Notes: generated by a model from the sequence alone, not told the origin. A stretch of DNA of 64,000 nucleotides from Topomyia yanbarensis (GCF_030247195.1 NC_080672.1:98466113-98530112), one strand, 5' to 3'. Counted from the first letter of the stretch, positions 1 through 11,440 are shown. Program-made: numbers and translations.

Positions 1-942
1 AACGTAATTAAAGTTGCAAAACTTAATCAAATGTTTACAGTTTACCGTGGGCCTCCATCGAATAAACTTACGCGCGAGAAAGCTTTTCAATTACTTTGGA
101 ACAACATCGCTTGAATGGTTACAACTGCATGTAACTAGTTTTTCTTCATTTCTGCGAAAAAACTTAAACTCTGACATGCTACGAAGGTCGGTTTGACCAT
201 CAGGAGAGAGGAAGGAATCAATGCGTGAAAAGTTCAAGTTCACTGACAGGTTGTGGCTTTGTTTTACAAAGCCTACGCGTGAACCTTGCTTTTCCAACGA
301 ACTATGGGTGAAACTTTTCAGAATTATTTTCGCTTTTGACGTTGTTCACCCTTGAGAGGCGGGGTTGGGGTTGGTTTGTAAATACCGATGCTGATGTTTA
401 TACGAAGTGAAACAACCCAAACACGGAACAACTGGACTGACTTTTCCTGTAAGGAAGGGTTGGTGTGTTGGTGCGGTATTCTGCAGAGTGAGAATGGTTC
501 CATCAGTTTGGAAACAAATATACATTCACCTGAGCGAATCAGGGCAACTAATGTGAATCATTTCATAATTACCTATTTACAAAAGCTCATTATTCCTAAT
601 TTACACACGTGATATTTTACCTGGAAACGACTCAACTGGTGTTCGAAATTAGAAATTTACGCCGCGACCACGACCGTAATATTTTACATCACTATATCAG
701 TACATACGAAACTGTTCAGCTGGAAACCATAGTAACCTTTGCTCTTTGAATAAGTCTTTTTCTGTCGACTTGGTCGATAGTTCCAGCTTCTCAGGGTTGA
801 AAGGCTCTTTATTAGACAACTTTGCCAATGCAATAAAAATGCCTGGATGTAGATTAAATCAACCGTGTAGGAATTTGCGTTTCTAATGTATTTTATCAAT
901 ATCGTCCGCACCCGTAACAAATAGGGTTCTACATGTTAAGAT
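1..942. other. No recognisable gene
   Basis: I find no supported gene, repeat array or element terminus here. All reading frames are short and show no family motif. The segment may be old intergenic or decayed element DNA. Confidence 0.5.
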
Positions 943-1237
943 TTAGTTTTGGTTTGGCGGTCGTTGGTAATAACATCGGTTTACATCGATGTCGTCATCG
1001 GAACTGCTTTCCTGCTGTTCTTGGTTGGATGTTCTGGTTTTTCCTTGTTCTAAGAGTGTTTTGTTGGTGGTGGATGTTGGCTTGGAGATACTGGGTGCGA
1101 TCGTTGCTGAATGAATATTTGTTACTGCCAGATCCATAGATATTGTTTTTGCAGCCCTTTGTGGTTTCGCAGAAGATGATTGTGTGCTGTGTTTGGTTGT
1201 AGAAGGCGAACTTTGCTTAGCTGGTTTTATCTAAGGT
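943..1237 (-). pseudogene. LINE ORF1-like low-complexity fragment
   Basis: The minus strand has an open stretch of about 98 codons without a clear ATG at its 5' end; an internal Met lies at 1137. It is rich in Ser, Thr, Gln, Pro and Lys and ends with an acidic run (SSSDDDID). This composition matches the disordered tail of ORF1 (gag-like, RNA-binding) proteins of insect LINEs. The strand is the same as the better-supported ORF1 fragment at 4745-5640, so both could come from one disrupted element. No zinc knuckle is visible. It could equally be chance low-complexity coding. Confidence 0.3.
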
Positions 1238-1373
1238 TTTTCGTGATGTAGTGTCCCGATGAAGAATTGAAACGCAGGAATCTGCGTGAGAAGCAATTTC
1301 TAATTTGGGTGTTCCGAATATTATGGTTTTGTATGAAGGGATTGGTTTGATCCGACGCATTGTTACCACATGA

Positions 1374-1499
<126 letters not shown>

Positions 1500-1570
1500 T
1501 CGTCAAGCATATGTAGACTACATAGAATGGTATTACAATTTTTACTTATATACTATACATTATTTCGGGT

Positions 1571-1709
1571 GACATTAGACATAAATATGTTAGGCATGCG
1601 GTCGTTTGGCATATGTACGTTAGGCATAATGGACATTAGGCATAAAGACGTTAGGCACAATGGACGTTAGGCATAATATACGTTAGACATAATGGACGAT
1701 AGGCATAAA
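1571..1709 (+). repeat. Tandem array of 16-bp motif (CGTTAGGCATAATGGA)
   Basis: About nine imperfect copies of a 15-17 bp unit, consensus CGTTAGGCATAATGGA. The same motif recurs inverted at 4608-4672 (four copies) and at 5802-5830 (two copies). The first two arrays therefore bracket about 2.9 kb in inverted orientation, as subterminal repeats of a DNA element would. Confidence 0.85.
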
Positions 1710-2490
1710 TTATCATGTTGAAGTATCACTTAAAGGATTTTTTTGCGATTATGGCCTCGGGTGATAAGAGTACGAATGTTTGAACTTTTTTGATGTTGAA
1801 GAATTATACTGGAAATTGATCAACCTTGGTCAACATTTTATTCTGCTGTATATACTTGAAGGAATCTTTGCTCAAATAAAAGCATACTTGGATTGCGAAA
1901 ATTTCTCGGCGTACAACCAATAAATTTCACATGACTAAAATAGTTTTATCACTTTTGTATAAAATCAATCCCAGATGTATTAACCCATTCATGTTCATCT
2001 TTATTATAGTGCATATAAGGTTCCAAAATTATTTTTCTTTGAAAAGGGTGGGGTCAAGAAACACGAAAAACCTTTTTTTCATAAGGATAGGTGCATCCTT
2101 TGCATTGCTGGAAGCAGTTCAAATTTTGCCTTCTGCTCAATACCATTCTGCTAGAATTATTACAGTAGTCTAAGTGCGTGGAAAACGTAATTGAAGACAG
2201 TTCAAATTGATAGGTTTTATCAGTTTTTAATAATATAGCAAAATAACGAAGATATATTAAAATTTCGTTTTTCGTTGTCAACTTAAACTGTCCCTGGCAG
2301 CACTGATTCATTGGAATCCAATCAGATTAATTACAATACGCAATGTTTATAAACAACATGAGCATGAAGGGGTTAAGGTAAGAATAACGTACATTAACTT
2401 AGATTAGCTCTTACATACATGAATAGCGCAAAAGTCAAAGAAATGCCTTGAAGAACAGCTCATGAAAGAAAGAATGATGAATTTTATTAT
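1710..2490. other. Unassigned AT-rich spacer
   Basis: No gene or repeat is recognised. The start shares a GCGATTA-type word with sequence just before the inverted 16-bp array near 4585, which hints that both ends belong to one element. Confidence 0.4.
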
Positions 2491-2880
2491 TCATTTATCT
2501 AATATAAGAATATTATAACTTATATATTGATTAGCTCCGATATTATTCAGATCAATGATTATATTCCTGAAGCAATCAAAGAACACAAAATAGATTTCTT
2601 CGTTACGGACCGTTTTCGGATAATCACTAAACCGCAACATTCGTGAGTCAGTGGCAATACGCAAAAATAGTTGAATATGACTATTGCACCAATATGCGAA
2701 GGTGCTTGCCGATAACACGGTAACTAGCATAATTCCTTGAAAAAGGCGCAATATATGCCGCCGAAATGTCGGATGAAAAGTAAATGTTTCGTTTGGTAAA
2801 TACTTCAAAGACTGGAAGCCGAACATAACCCCACCAACAGTCGTTAGTTTTTCTCACAATTTCAATATTTTGATACAATT
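2491..2880 (-). pseudogene. Possible chemoreceptor-like exon fragment
   Basis: An ATG-initiated frame of 111 codons runs 2826-2491 on the minus strand. A second frame extends it upstream to about 2880 after an apparent frameshift. The peptide has a polar start, an FHPTFRRH stretch, then a hydrophobic segment around LRLFQGIMLVTVLSASTF that could be a membrane helix. A cluster of aromatic and charged residues follows. This layout resembles the N-terminal region of an insect odorant receptor, but I see no diagnostic C-terminal motif, so the family call is a guess. The left inverted repeat of the DD37E transposon begins 2 bp upstream of the fragment, so that insertion may have split the gene. Confidence 0.25.
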
Positions 2881-2882
2881 GT

Positions 2883-2910
2883 AAAGGGCGAACACGAAAT
2901 TATTGCGACA
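2883..2910 (+). repeat. Left terminal inverted repeat of DD37E element
   Basis: 28 bp matching the reverse complement of 4143-4170 at 26 positions. Confidence 0.9.
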
Positions 2911-3008
2911 CCGGAAATGTCATGACAATTTTCTTATAATGTTCAAAATCAAACCAAAATTTTAGGGTAGTTTTATACATATATTTACTTCAAAAATCAA
3001 AAGAAAAG

Positions 3009-4018
3009 TTAATCGATGGAGCCTTGAGTGTAAAATTGAACGCATTTTCGCTTGATACCCTTCATCAAAGTCTTTACAGTGTCATCCGGTACCAGTTTCT
3101 CAGTTTTTTTTTTCTATTTTCTTAACATGTCCTTCTCGTCTTTGACTGTCTTCTTGTTCTTCCGAAGTTCCCGCTTCATCATTGCCCAGTACTGCTCCAC
3201 CGGGCGCAGCTCCGGACAGTTTGGCGGATTCATGTCCTTTGGAACAAACTGGACAGAATTGGCCTCATATCACTCCAGGACACTTTTAGAATAGTGGCAT
3301 GATGCCAAATCTGGCCAAAATAGCGGAGCATCGTCGTGCTGCTGCAAGAACGGCAAAAGGCGCTTCTTGAAACACTCAGATTTGTAGATCTCGCCATTGT
3401 CACGAAAGGCTCACTCCTCAGTCCGCAAGAGCAGATGGCCTGCCAAATGAGATATTTGGAGACGAACTTCGACATTTGCTTCTTCTTAAATTTGTCGTCC
3501 CCATAGAACTTGCTCTTGCCGGTGAAAAACTCCAACCCCGGAATTTGCTTAAAATCGGCTTTTGTATACGTTTCGTCGTCCATCACACAGCAGCCATATT
3601 TTGTCAGCATCTTCTCGTAGAGCTTCCGTGCCCGAGTTTTAGCTGTCGATTGTTGCCGCTCATTGCGTTTTGGGAAGTTCTGTACCTTGTATGTATGTAG
3701 TCCAGCTCTCTTCTTTGCATTCTGGACGTAGCTCTGCGACATGCCGATCTTTTTAGCCAAATCACGGCTTGAGACGTTGGGATTCGCTTTAATCATCTGC
3801 TTCACCTTTCCCTCCGTCTTTTTGTTCTCCGGTCCCGGTTTTCTTCCAGCTCCTTTGCCGTGGTCCAACGTCAACCGCTCCTGGAACCGCTTCAACATTC
3901 TGGAGACGGTTGAAGGGTGAATGTTCAAAATTTTGCCCAACTGCCGGTGCGACAGGTCAGGAAATTCCAGGTGTTTGGAAAGAATTTGTTCTCTCGCCAC
4001 GCGTTGGTTCACCTCCAT
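3009..4018 (-). pseudogene. DD37E transposase, frameshifted with two stops
   Basis: The likely start is the ATG at 4018 (MEVNQRV...). The open frame continues upstream to an ATG at 4159, but that one lies inside the terminal repeat. Domains in order: an N-terminal helix-turn-helix (LSHRQLGKILNIHPSTVSRM), a second HTH-like segment (SSRDLAKKIGMSQSYV), then the catalytic DDE domain. The first Asp is in MDDETY. A one-base loss near 3397-3401 shifts the frame. The continuation carries the second Asp in FWPDLASCHYS and the Glu in PELRPVEQYW, exactly 37 residues apart. Premature stops sit at 3270-3272 (TGA) and 3114-3116 (TAG). The repaired length, about 337 codons, is normal for Tc1/mariner. As it stands the protein cannot be made, although the catalytic triad survives. 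Confidence 0.9.
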
Positions 4019-4142
4019 TTTCGTTGAATCGAAAAACACGACTTCGAGTTTGACAGCATGTGAACAATACACATTAATGAGAAAGTGTGCAAAATTTGGT
4101 TGAGTTTTACCCAATGGTAAAAAAGTTATGCCCTGTTGAATG

Positions 4143-4170
4143 TGTCGCAATAGTTTCATGTTCGCCCTTT
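4143..4170 (-). repeat. Right terminal inverted repeat of DD37E element
   Basis: Reverse-complement partner of 2883-2910. The longest open frame of the transposase begins inside it. Confidence 0.9.
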
Positions 4171-4607
4171 GTTAATAGCCTTTTTTATTTCGACTAATAT
4201 GTAGTCACAGTTTCTTTTTAAAGACCTTTAACGACCTTCAATTAGCTACAGATTGCTAAGTAGGGAGAGTGAAAATTTAGAGCCATAGTACTCAAGTGAG
4301 AGCAAGGATGTAGAGTATACAGATCGGAAAACTAGAAGTGGCTTAAAATCTTGAGGACTGATCTTTTGTCTTCTGCTGGCAGGAGTCGAGCTTAGGCAGC
4401 ATTACTACGAATCGCTCAAGTCTACCAACATATCTCAAGGCAAAAGCAGACTGTCCCTCTTTATCATGAGAACCGACGGTATTTTTGCTGTCTCTCGTTA
4501 AAAGGCATGGTATAGCAAGCGAAGTGTTTTCTAAGCCGAAAAAAACGAGTTTAAGGTTGAGAATCCTACAATAATGAAAGGTTTGCGATTACTCTTATAT
4601 TTTTGTG
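4171..4607. other. Unassigned spacer
   Basis: No gene is seen. It separates the DD37E transposon from the inverted 16-bp array. Confidence 0.4.
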
Positions 4608-4672
4608 AATTATGCCTATCGTCCATTATGCCTAACGTACATTATGCCAATCGACCATTATGCCTAGCATCC
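4608..4672 (-). repeat. Inverted array of the 16-bp motif
   Basis: Four copies of TCCATTATGCCTAACG, the reverse complement of the motif at 1571-1709. A T-run follows. Confidence 0.85.
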
Positions 4673-4744
4673 ATTTTTTTTAAATTCGTTTATTTGACAC
4701 GGCTCAATACGTTAGCTTAGAGGAGCCATGGGTCTTTTATATAT

Positions 4745-5640
4745 TTACAACATGTAAAAATTAAAAATTACAATACATTTTATTTTGAGCCTGAGATCCC
4801 GTGCGCCCAACTTGATATTGCGAGTGGAGATCTTTTTTCGCGTCGGGAAGATGTTTTTTCTCTCGCCAATTTCGGGGTTATTCATGTTTCTCTCGTTTTC
4901 GTTTACGCCCGTATCAGCATCTTGATTCTTGCCTTGATACTCGCGATCAGATGTTCTTCCTGGCTTCTTGCCCTTTCGTGTCACGAATGTGAACACTCCA
5001 TCCTTGGTGGTAGTTTCTTCACTGGTGGTATTAGTTGTTGAGTTTGAAGTACTTGACGCAGCTTGTACAGTTGTCATTATTGCCTGAACAACAGCCACAA
5101 ATTTGGCAACCGTTTGCGGTTCAGGTGAAGATATTGGAGCTTCGCTTTGTAATGGTATCACCCCCTTCTGTTTTGTACTGCAGGGTAAGGTAGGAGGGAA
5201 TGGGTTGGTCTACCCGCATTCTCACCACAAAGACACCATTTGAAATACCTGGGAAGTAGTTTCTCCATGTGTCCTCCGTAATAGATTGTAATGCTCCGAA
5301 ATTCGACATGAATTTTTTAAGTGCTACTTTACAAGTAAGTGGAGATAAATTATGTAATTTAACTTCAATATTTCCATTATCCATGTATATAGGGATCTTG
5401 ATTTCAACGTGTTTCAAGTTGTTCTGTGAAATAAATCTTTTCACCTGGGCGAATTTGTTGAAGCACCGCATGCCTAACGTGTTCAAGCTGTATGGAGGAG
5501 ACTTGCGAAAACCGAAGCTGCATTTTCACCTTCAGCAGATGTTCCACATAACGAATACTTGGTCTTATGCGAAAAGACCTGAAGTCAATCGCCACTGTGT
5601 TAGGCGGAATAATCACGTTTTGTTGATGAGATTCAGTCAT
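4745..5640 (-). pseudogene. LINE ORF1 (gag-like) pseudogene
   Basis: Read 5640 to 4745, the fragment starts with MTESHQQNVIIPPNTVAIDF, a typical opening for ORF1 of jockey/I-type LINEs. After a frameshift near 5440 it continues through a domain ending EDTWRNYFPGISNGVFVVRM and PIPSYLTLQYKTEGG, the segment that normally precedes the zinc knuckles. A second frameshift near 5160 leads into a Thr/Ser/Lys-rich tail. ORF1 proteins coat LINE RNA in the cytoplasm. The zinc knuckles are too degraded to read. A related fragment lies at 9129-9630 on the plus strand and shares the DTWRNF motif. Confidence 0.65.
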
Positions 5641-5801
5641 CTTGAAAAATCACCCAAGAATACAAATATCGGTATCTTTTGTTCTTCAAACAATGCACAC
5701 AAGTAACTGTTTTGTTTTCGTTCGCTTTGCACTGGCTCGGACAGAAGCAGTAGCACACTGAGTATCGTGACCACTGTCTTTGATGGTTGAAAATAGACTG
5801 T

Positions 5802-5830
5802 GATGCCTAACATCCATTATGTCTAACGTC
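5802..5830 (-). repeat. Two further copies of the 16-bp motif
   Basis: Reads TGCCTAACATCCATTATG and then TCTAACGTC, in the same orientation as 4608-4672. It lies just upstream of the ORF1 fragment. Confidence 0.7.
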
Positions 5831-5963
5831 TCGCACCCCATTATTTCTATGATTAAGTTCAAATTTAATTTGTTTTCTGGACATGGAAAGGTCGATTATT
5901 GCACAATGTTCATTGTAATGACGCATTATCCTATTGATGGGGCTATTTTCAGTATAGTTTGTC

Positions 5964-6424
5964 CTAAAATTCATGGAATAAATTACGAGTTCTTTGTTGA
6001 CGGCTAGCTACATGAAATTTTATTTGCGACAGTAATGATGCGGATTGTACACGTTGAGAAATAATGTCGTTGATAAAGCAAAGCATGGCAAATTCGCGGT
6101 GTGTTTTGAGTGTCTGTATGTGAATGTACATGCAACGTGCTTTATACGATGGAAGAGGAAATGTCGTCCAGTTTAGTTTATGAAGTGCGTACAAAAGAAA
6201 TTGTTTTTGGACTGATTCGATGCGTTCTTCGTACAGGACAGTGTATGGGTTCCATACAACGCTGCAATATTCCAAACTTGGCCTACCGTTAGGTACATCC
6301 GGGAAGAAGTTCTTCCGAATATTAGGTGTGACGGAATCCACTTCTCCACATCTTCACATAAATCGCGATGTAAGGAGAGCGCGGATATGTGTGTTTTAAC
6401 TTCCTGTTCGTTTACATTGAACAT
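5964..6424 (-). pseudogene. LINE reverse transcriptase C-terminal fragment
   Basis: Reading 6341 to 5964 gives RPSLEYCSVVWNPYT, then a long helical stretch (ERIESVQKQFLLYALHKLNW), then FPLPSYKARCMYIHIQTL. This is the thumb and post-polymerase region of jockey-type LINE reverse transcriptases: LEYCS.VW, then IE.VQ..FL.Y, then YE.RC. Frame 6424-6315 supplies a Met-initiated stretch (MFNVNEQEVK) whose relation is unclear. No YADD core is present, so only the 3' part of an ORF2 survives. It lies on the same strand as the ORF1 fragment but upstream of it, so the two are not one collinear element. Confidence 0.65.
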
Positions 6425-6666
6425 TGTGTGAATAAAAAGTTACAATGAAAGAAGTTCTTATGAAAATACTGAATTAAAGGAGGTTGCCATAGAAATCGGT
6501 TTTGACAACAATAACTTTCAATCCTATAAGTTCATGTTCTTTAGCAAAATTCTATATTCTATCGAGAATCGGATCAGAAGACAAAAAGCGCACCGCTTGC
6601 GAACAGCATACAAACAAAAAATACAACCCGCCTTGCGTCGCTCTAATGTATACGTGTAACATATAG
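6425..6666. other. Unassigned spacer before RTE element
   Basis: AT-rich with no recognised motif. Confidence 0.4.
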
Positions 6667-7082
6667 ACACAGCAGCAGCTCACCAGCTGACGAATAAGAA
6701 CGGCCTTCGACGCATTGATTTCGCCGACTCCAAGAACATGGCCATTCGTAGCACCTTCTTCCAGCACAGCCTCCCTTATCGTTACACCTGGAGATCACCG
6801 CTACAGACGGAATCGCAAATCGACCACGCCCTGATCGATGGACGGCACTTCTCCGACATTAATGACGTCAGGACCTATCGTGGCGCTAACATCGACTCTG
6901 ACCACTACATGGTGAAGGTTAAATTGCGCCCAAAACTATCCGTCATTAATCATGTACGGTACCGACGGCCGCCTCGGTACGATCTGGAACGACTGAAGCA
7001 ACCAGATGTCGCCACTGTATACGCCCAGCACCTCGAGGCAGTGTTGCCGGACGAGGGAGAGCTCGACATGACCCATCTATAG
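6667..7082 (+). pseudogene. RTE endonuclease domain, C-terminal part
   Basis: The frame runs NGLRRIDFADSKNMAIRSTF, then TWRSP, then QIDHALIDGRH, then GANIDSDHYMVKVKLR. The IDH and SDHY motifs are the C-terminal catalytic signatures of the APE-like endonuclease that nicks target DNA in LINE insertion. The N-terminal Glu/Asp catalytic motifs are absent because the copy begins inside the domain. The frame ends at a stop at 7080. Beyond it the linker (7083-7677) continues in shifting frames, including a basic stretch (NVERYKQKRRQQTRLYREKK). Confidence 0.85.
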
Positions 7083-7677
7083 GACTGCTGGAGAACAGTA
7101 AAAGCAGCCATCAACAACGTAGCTGACTCAACAACACGACAAGGGTACGAGCGGTTTTGAAGGAGAAGAATACAACGCGAGCGGTCATGCTGCAGCATGG
7201 AACCCGACAGAATGTGGAACGATACAAACAGAAGCGGAGGCAGCAGACACGCCTCTACCGGGAGAAAAAAACGCTGCCTGGAAGAAGCGGAGTGCGAGGA
7301 AATGGAACTGCTGTGCCATTCTCAAGATGCACGGAAGTTCTACCAGTAGCTCAACGCGTCCCGCAAAGGCTTCGAGTCGCAAGCCGAAATATGTAGGGAT
7401 AAGGACGGGAGCCTGCTGACGGACAACCGTGAGGTGATTGAAAGGTGGAAGCAGCACTTCGACGAGCACCTGAACGGCGAGGAGAATGTAGATACAGATG
7501 ACCAAGGCAACGGAGGATTTGACTACGTCAGTGCAGTTGAAGACGGGAATGAACCAACTCCCACGTTGAGGGAAGTTGGTTCATTCCCGTCCAACAGCCA
7601 TCCAACAGCTCAAGAACAACAAAGCAGCTGGCAAAGATGCTATCGCAGCAGAACTCATCAACTAGGGCCCGGAAAAC

Positions 7678-9086
7678 TTGGCCACTTGTCTGCACCGGTT
7701 AGTAGTCAGGATCTGCGAAACCAAACAGCTACCGGAGGAGTGGAAAGAAGCGGTGATCTGCCCCATTCACAAGAAAGTCGACCATTTGGAGTGTGAGAAC
7801 TTCCGAGCGATCACCATTTTGAATGCCGGCTACAAAGTGCTATCCCAGATCATCTTCCGTCGTCTATCACCTAAAGTAAATGAGTTCGTGGGAAGTTATC
7901 AAGCCGGCTTCATCGATGGCTGGTCGACAACGGACCAGATCTTCACCGTACGGCAAATCCTCCAGAAATGCCGTGAATACCAGGTCCCAACGCATCACCT
8001 GTTCATCGACTTCAAGGCGGCATACGACAGTATCGACCGCGTAGAGCTATGGAAAATCATGGACGAAAACAGCTTTCCCGGGAAGCTGACTCGACTGATC
8101 AAAGCAACGATGGACGGTGTACAAAACAGCGTAAGGATTTCTGGTGAACTTTCCAGTCCATTCGAATCTCGACGGGGACTGAGACAAGGTGATGGATGTG
8201 TCTACTATTTAACATCGCTCTGGAAGGTGTGATGCGACGAGCCGGGCACAACAGCCGGGGCACGATCTTCACGAAATCCGGCCAATTTGTATGCTTCGCG
8301 GACGACATGGACATTATCGCCCGAACATTTGGAACGGTGGCAGACCTGTACACCCGCCTGAAACGCGAAGCAGCGAAGGTCGGACTGGTGGTAAATGCGT
8401 CCAAAACAAAATATATGCTGGTAGACGGAACCGAAAACGACAGGATCCGGCTAGGAAGCAGCGTTACAATCGACGGGGATGCCTTCGAGGTAGTGGAGGA
8501 TTTTGTGTACCTGGGATCCTCATTAACGGCTGATAATAACCTGAGCCGTGAAATCCGAAGACGCATCATCAGTGGAAGTTGGGCCTACTATGGGCTCCAG
8601 AAGAAACTGCGGTCAAGAAAGATTCACCCCCGCACCAAATGCACCATGTACAAAACGCTTATAAGACCGGTGGTTCTCTACGGGCACGAGGCTTGGACCA
8701 TGCTCGAGGAGGACCTGCAAGCGCTAGGAGTTTTCGAGCGACGGGTGCTAAGAACGATCTTCGGCGGTGTGCAGAAGAACGGTTTGTGGCGGCGAAGGAT
8801 GAACCACGAGCTCGCTGCACTATATGGGGAACCCAGTATCCAAAAGGTGGCCAAAGCTGGAAGGATACGGTGGGCCGGGTATGTTGCAAGAATGCCGGAC
8901 AACAATCCTGCAAAGATGGTGTTCGCTAATGATCCGGTTGGTACAAGAAGTCGAGGAGCGCAGAGAGCACGATGGGCGGACCAGGTGGACTGTGATTTGG
9001 CGAGTGTTGGGCGTAACCGACGTTGGAGAGCTGCAGCTACAAATCGAGTATTGTGGAGGCAACTTGTTGATTCAGTATCATCATGA
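7678..9086 (+). pseudogene. RTE reverse transcriptase and C-terminal domain
   Basis: Two overlapping frames, 7678-8232 and 8196-9086, join at a frameshift near 8200. The first carries CPIHKKVDHLECENFRAITI, the QAGF motif, motif A (FIDFKAAYDSID) and motif B (GLRQGDG). The second carries motif C (FVCFADDMDIIA, catalytic Asp pair intact), the thumb (ASKTKYMLVDG...FVYLGSSL) and the RTE-specific tail, with NHELAALYGEP, RIRWAGYVARMPDN and QRARWADQVD. The product would copy its own RNA at a nicked chromosomal site. All catalytic motifs remain, and the visible lesion between motifs B and C breaks the frame. Confidence 0.9.
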
Positions 9087-9128
9087 AATTGCTGTTGAAC
9101 TAAATAAATGATGATAGACACAGCAATG

Positions 9129-9630
9129 TTCCGTTACCCCCAACTGCGAGTGAAAGGAGTGAGCAACAAAATAAATTTACGGGAAAACACAATCGCGATT
9201 GACTTTTCACAGATCCGTCTTAGACCTACAGTGCGCGAGGTGGAACAGAGAAGCAGTTGGAACCTGCTCTTTCAGAAGTTTCACATATACAGCTACATCA
9301 TACGAGATAAGTGGTACTAACAACGTTCAACTTCTTAGCCGAGGCAGAAAGCTTCGCAGCGAAGAACAATATGCAACGTTAAATACGAAAACATCAAAAC
9401 CAAGATCCTCGTTTATATGACCTTGATCTAATGTAAATTCTCCTACAAGATTTGGCACCTCGTACTAGCACGGATTCAATTAAAAGATTAATGTCGCAGA
9501 ATGGAGAGTTGGGATCCGTCCCAAGCGACACTTGGAGAAATTTCGTCTCATCAGAATCCGACACTAACTTAGTGACAGGAGTAAGCTAGCGCCGAGACAA
9601 AATCGAAACACAAATTCCATAACTAATCTA
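9129..9630 (+). pseudogene. LINE ORF1 fragments
   Basis: Two short segments recall the ORF1 at 4745-5640. Segment 9180-9330 reads ENTIAIDFSQIRLRPTVREV, and 9430-9560 reads SIKRLMSQNGELGSVPSDTWRNF. They are collinear but broken by stops. The second merges at about 9540 into a sequence (TCAGAATCCGACACTAAC...) that recurs inverted at 41811-41870. Confidence 0.55.
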
Positions 9631-11003
9631 GTTGCAGGTTTTGTGCTCGCACAAGGTTTTAAACAAGTTTTTCCTTAAGGCGAAAGGTTACAGGATCGGC
9701 TGCGGCGCTTTCTCGAATTTTTAAAACTTTTACGTAAAAGATATCAACAATCCCTCTCGTGTAAAGTTGCGCAAGGAATTAAGCTATTTTTTGGTATAAC
9801 TAAAATTTTAAAATTTTGATGATTACTCACGGCTAGCATTTTCTAGTTCGAACCAAAATATCTCCGATATTTTATTCAAAAGTGCCCCATATTATTGCAT
9901 AGGATTGTAGCTTGCTTTGTGTAGAATTTTTTGTTCGCTTACATTACATAGCTACGATGCTTCGTTTTTGAGTTATTCATATTTTAGTAAAGTTGATGAA
10001 ATACCCATATTTGCAGCCGCATTTCTACCAAATGCCGTATGTCCAGTCTAACTTCAGTGAAAACGAATACAAAGCGCACGCGCATGCAAGATGTCGGTTT
10101 TGTGCCAGACCGGACTAAGCGATATTACATTGATACAGAGAAAAACGTGTACAAAAATTGAATCTTTGCATTCTTTACGGTATTATCCGCAATGGATTCA
10201 TTTCATAATTCATGCTAATGATAATATTTTTCAAATCTGGCGCAAATGAAATGTAGCTGAAGAAGAAATTATTGATTCAATCCTATCATTTTCTCTTCTT
10301 TTGAGATTTTGCTACTTAGTCCGGTCTGACTTTACACCGATCATATAGCACAATGGTGAAACAGGTAAGAAATCACAAATGTCGGTTAGCCGCATGCTAC
10401 CGCATGGTTGCAGCCACGTGTTTCCCCATTGATGATTTCTATAGTCTGACTGTTGGTTTGAATATTTCATTCTTTCCGATATGTTATTATAGTTACTAAA
10501 CTGCCTGGGCGTTCAATAATAAGGGATGCCGTTGAGGTGGAGCTTCCATACTGCATTGTCAGTAGCTTTTCGCAAGTTCTTGAGAGGTGAAAATTTGGTT
10601 ACCCTCCCACTAATGAAGAATAAATAGACGATAAACTGCTTGCCGGGGAAATAAACGCACAATTCAAATGTTTATATTTACCAGGCTGCTGATGTCAGCT
10701 TGTGAGAATTATAGGTGATTTTCCGTAAATGTTTGGGAGTAAAATTCTTTATTCTATGTTTGAATGAAGAACTTTTCTCCCAAATCTTTACACAAAATCA
10801 CATTTTGGAGAGCATACTTCAGCATAGTATGCATATGTATCATTAGTCGATTGTTCGATCTAGTACAAGCTTCTGCTAAATCGAGAGAGATTTTGAAAAT
10901 GGCTGTAGTTTTTAAAAGTCCGTGTTTGTTTTTGCAGATATACGATTCCCTACGTTCTTATTGCAGTTTACTCTTCATATAAAATAATGAGGGAGTAGTA
11001 CAC

Positions 11004-11440
11004 ATGTCCCGTCTATAACAAAGGTGATAAGCTGGATTGTTGCAAGTACCAGTCAATCACATTGCTGAATGCCACCTACAAAGTGTTCACCGCTGCCTAA
11101 AGAGAAAAATGGGGAATTCAGAGCAGGTTTTACTGGGGCATGCATCATAACAAACGAAATATTTTCGATTCGACTAGTCTTTCAAAAATGTTGCAATTAC
11201 AACGTGCCACCTGTTTATAGATTTCAAAGCCGCATATGATACAATCGATTGAGATCACCTATGGGATCTAATACACGAATATGGGTTTCTAGCTAAACCG
11301 ACATATTTGATCAAATCGACTATGGATCGAGTGATGTCCGAGTATCGGGGACACTATCAAGTTCTTTTGAAACTCAGGAAGGACTATCTAATGTTTAATA
11401 TCTTCGGAAAAAAATGCGGTAATAAATGGTAATAAATATG
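11004..11440 (+). pseudogene. Degenerate RTE reverse transcriptase fragment
   Basis: Translated pieces read [20 protein letters not shown] then [12 protein letters not shown], and further on FKAAYDTID. These are the start of RT and motif A of an RTE-like polymerase, crossed by many stops and frameshifts. It is much older than the copy at 6667-9115. An identical copy occurs in the opposite palindrome arm. Confidence 0.65.

Larger units (their letters stand above)
2883..4170 (-). mobile_element. ITmDD37E-type Tc1/mariner transposon, decayed
   Basis: A 1288-bp element bounded by 28-bp inverted repeats (2883-2910 and 4143-4170) and filled by one minus-strand transposase pseudogene. The repeats begin AAAGGGCGAACA and end TTGCGACA, with two mismatches between the arms. 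A TA target duplication is not clear: the left flank reads TTGT and the right GTTA. The D-to-E spacing of 37 residues and the MDDETY motif place it in the ITmDD37E group described from mosquitoes. Confidence 0.88.
6667..9115 (+). mobile_element. RTE-clade LINE (JAM1-like), 5'-truncated
   Basis: A collinear plus-strand element with the end of an endonuclease domain, a linker, reverse transcriptase and an RTE-type C-terminal domain. A very short 3' UTR ends AAATAAATGATGATAG, the kind of short-repeat tail typical of the RTE clade rather than poly-A. The GC content is well above that of the surroundings. The 5' part of the endonuclease is missing, as expected from incomplete target-primed reverse transcription. 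Several frameshifts make it nonfunctional, but motif preservation suggests it is younger than the RTE debris at 11.0 and 17.5 kb. Confidence 0.88.
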
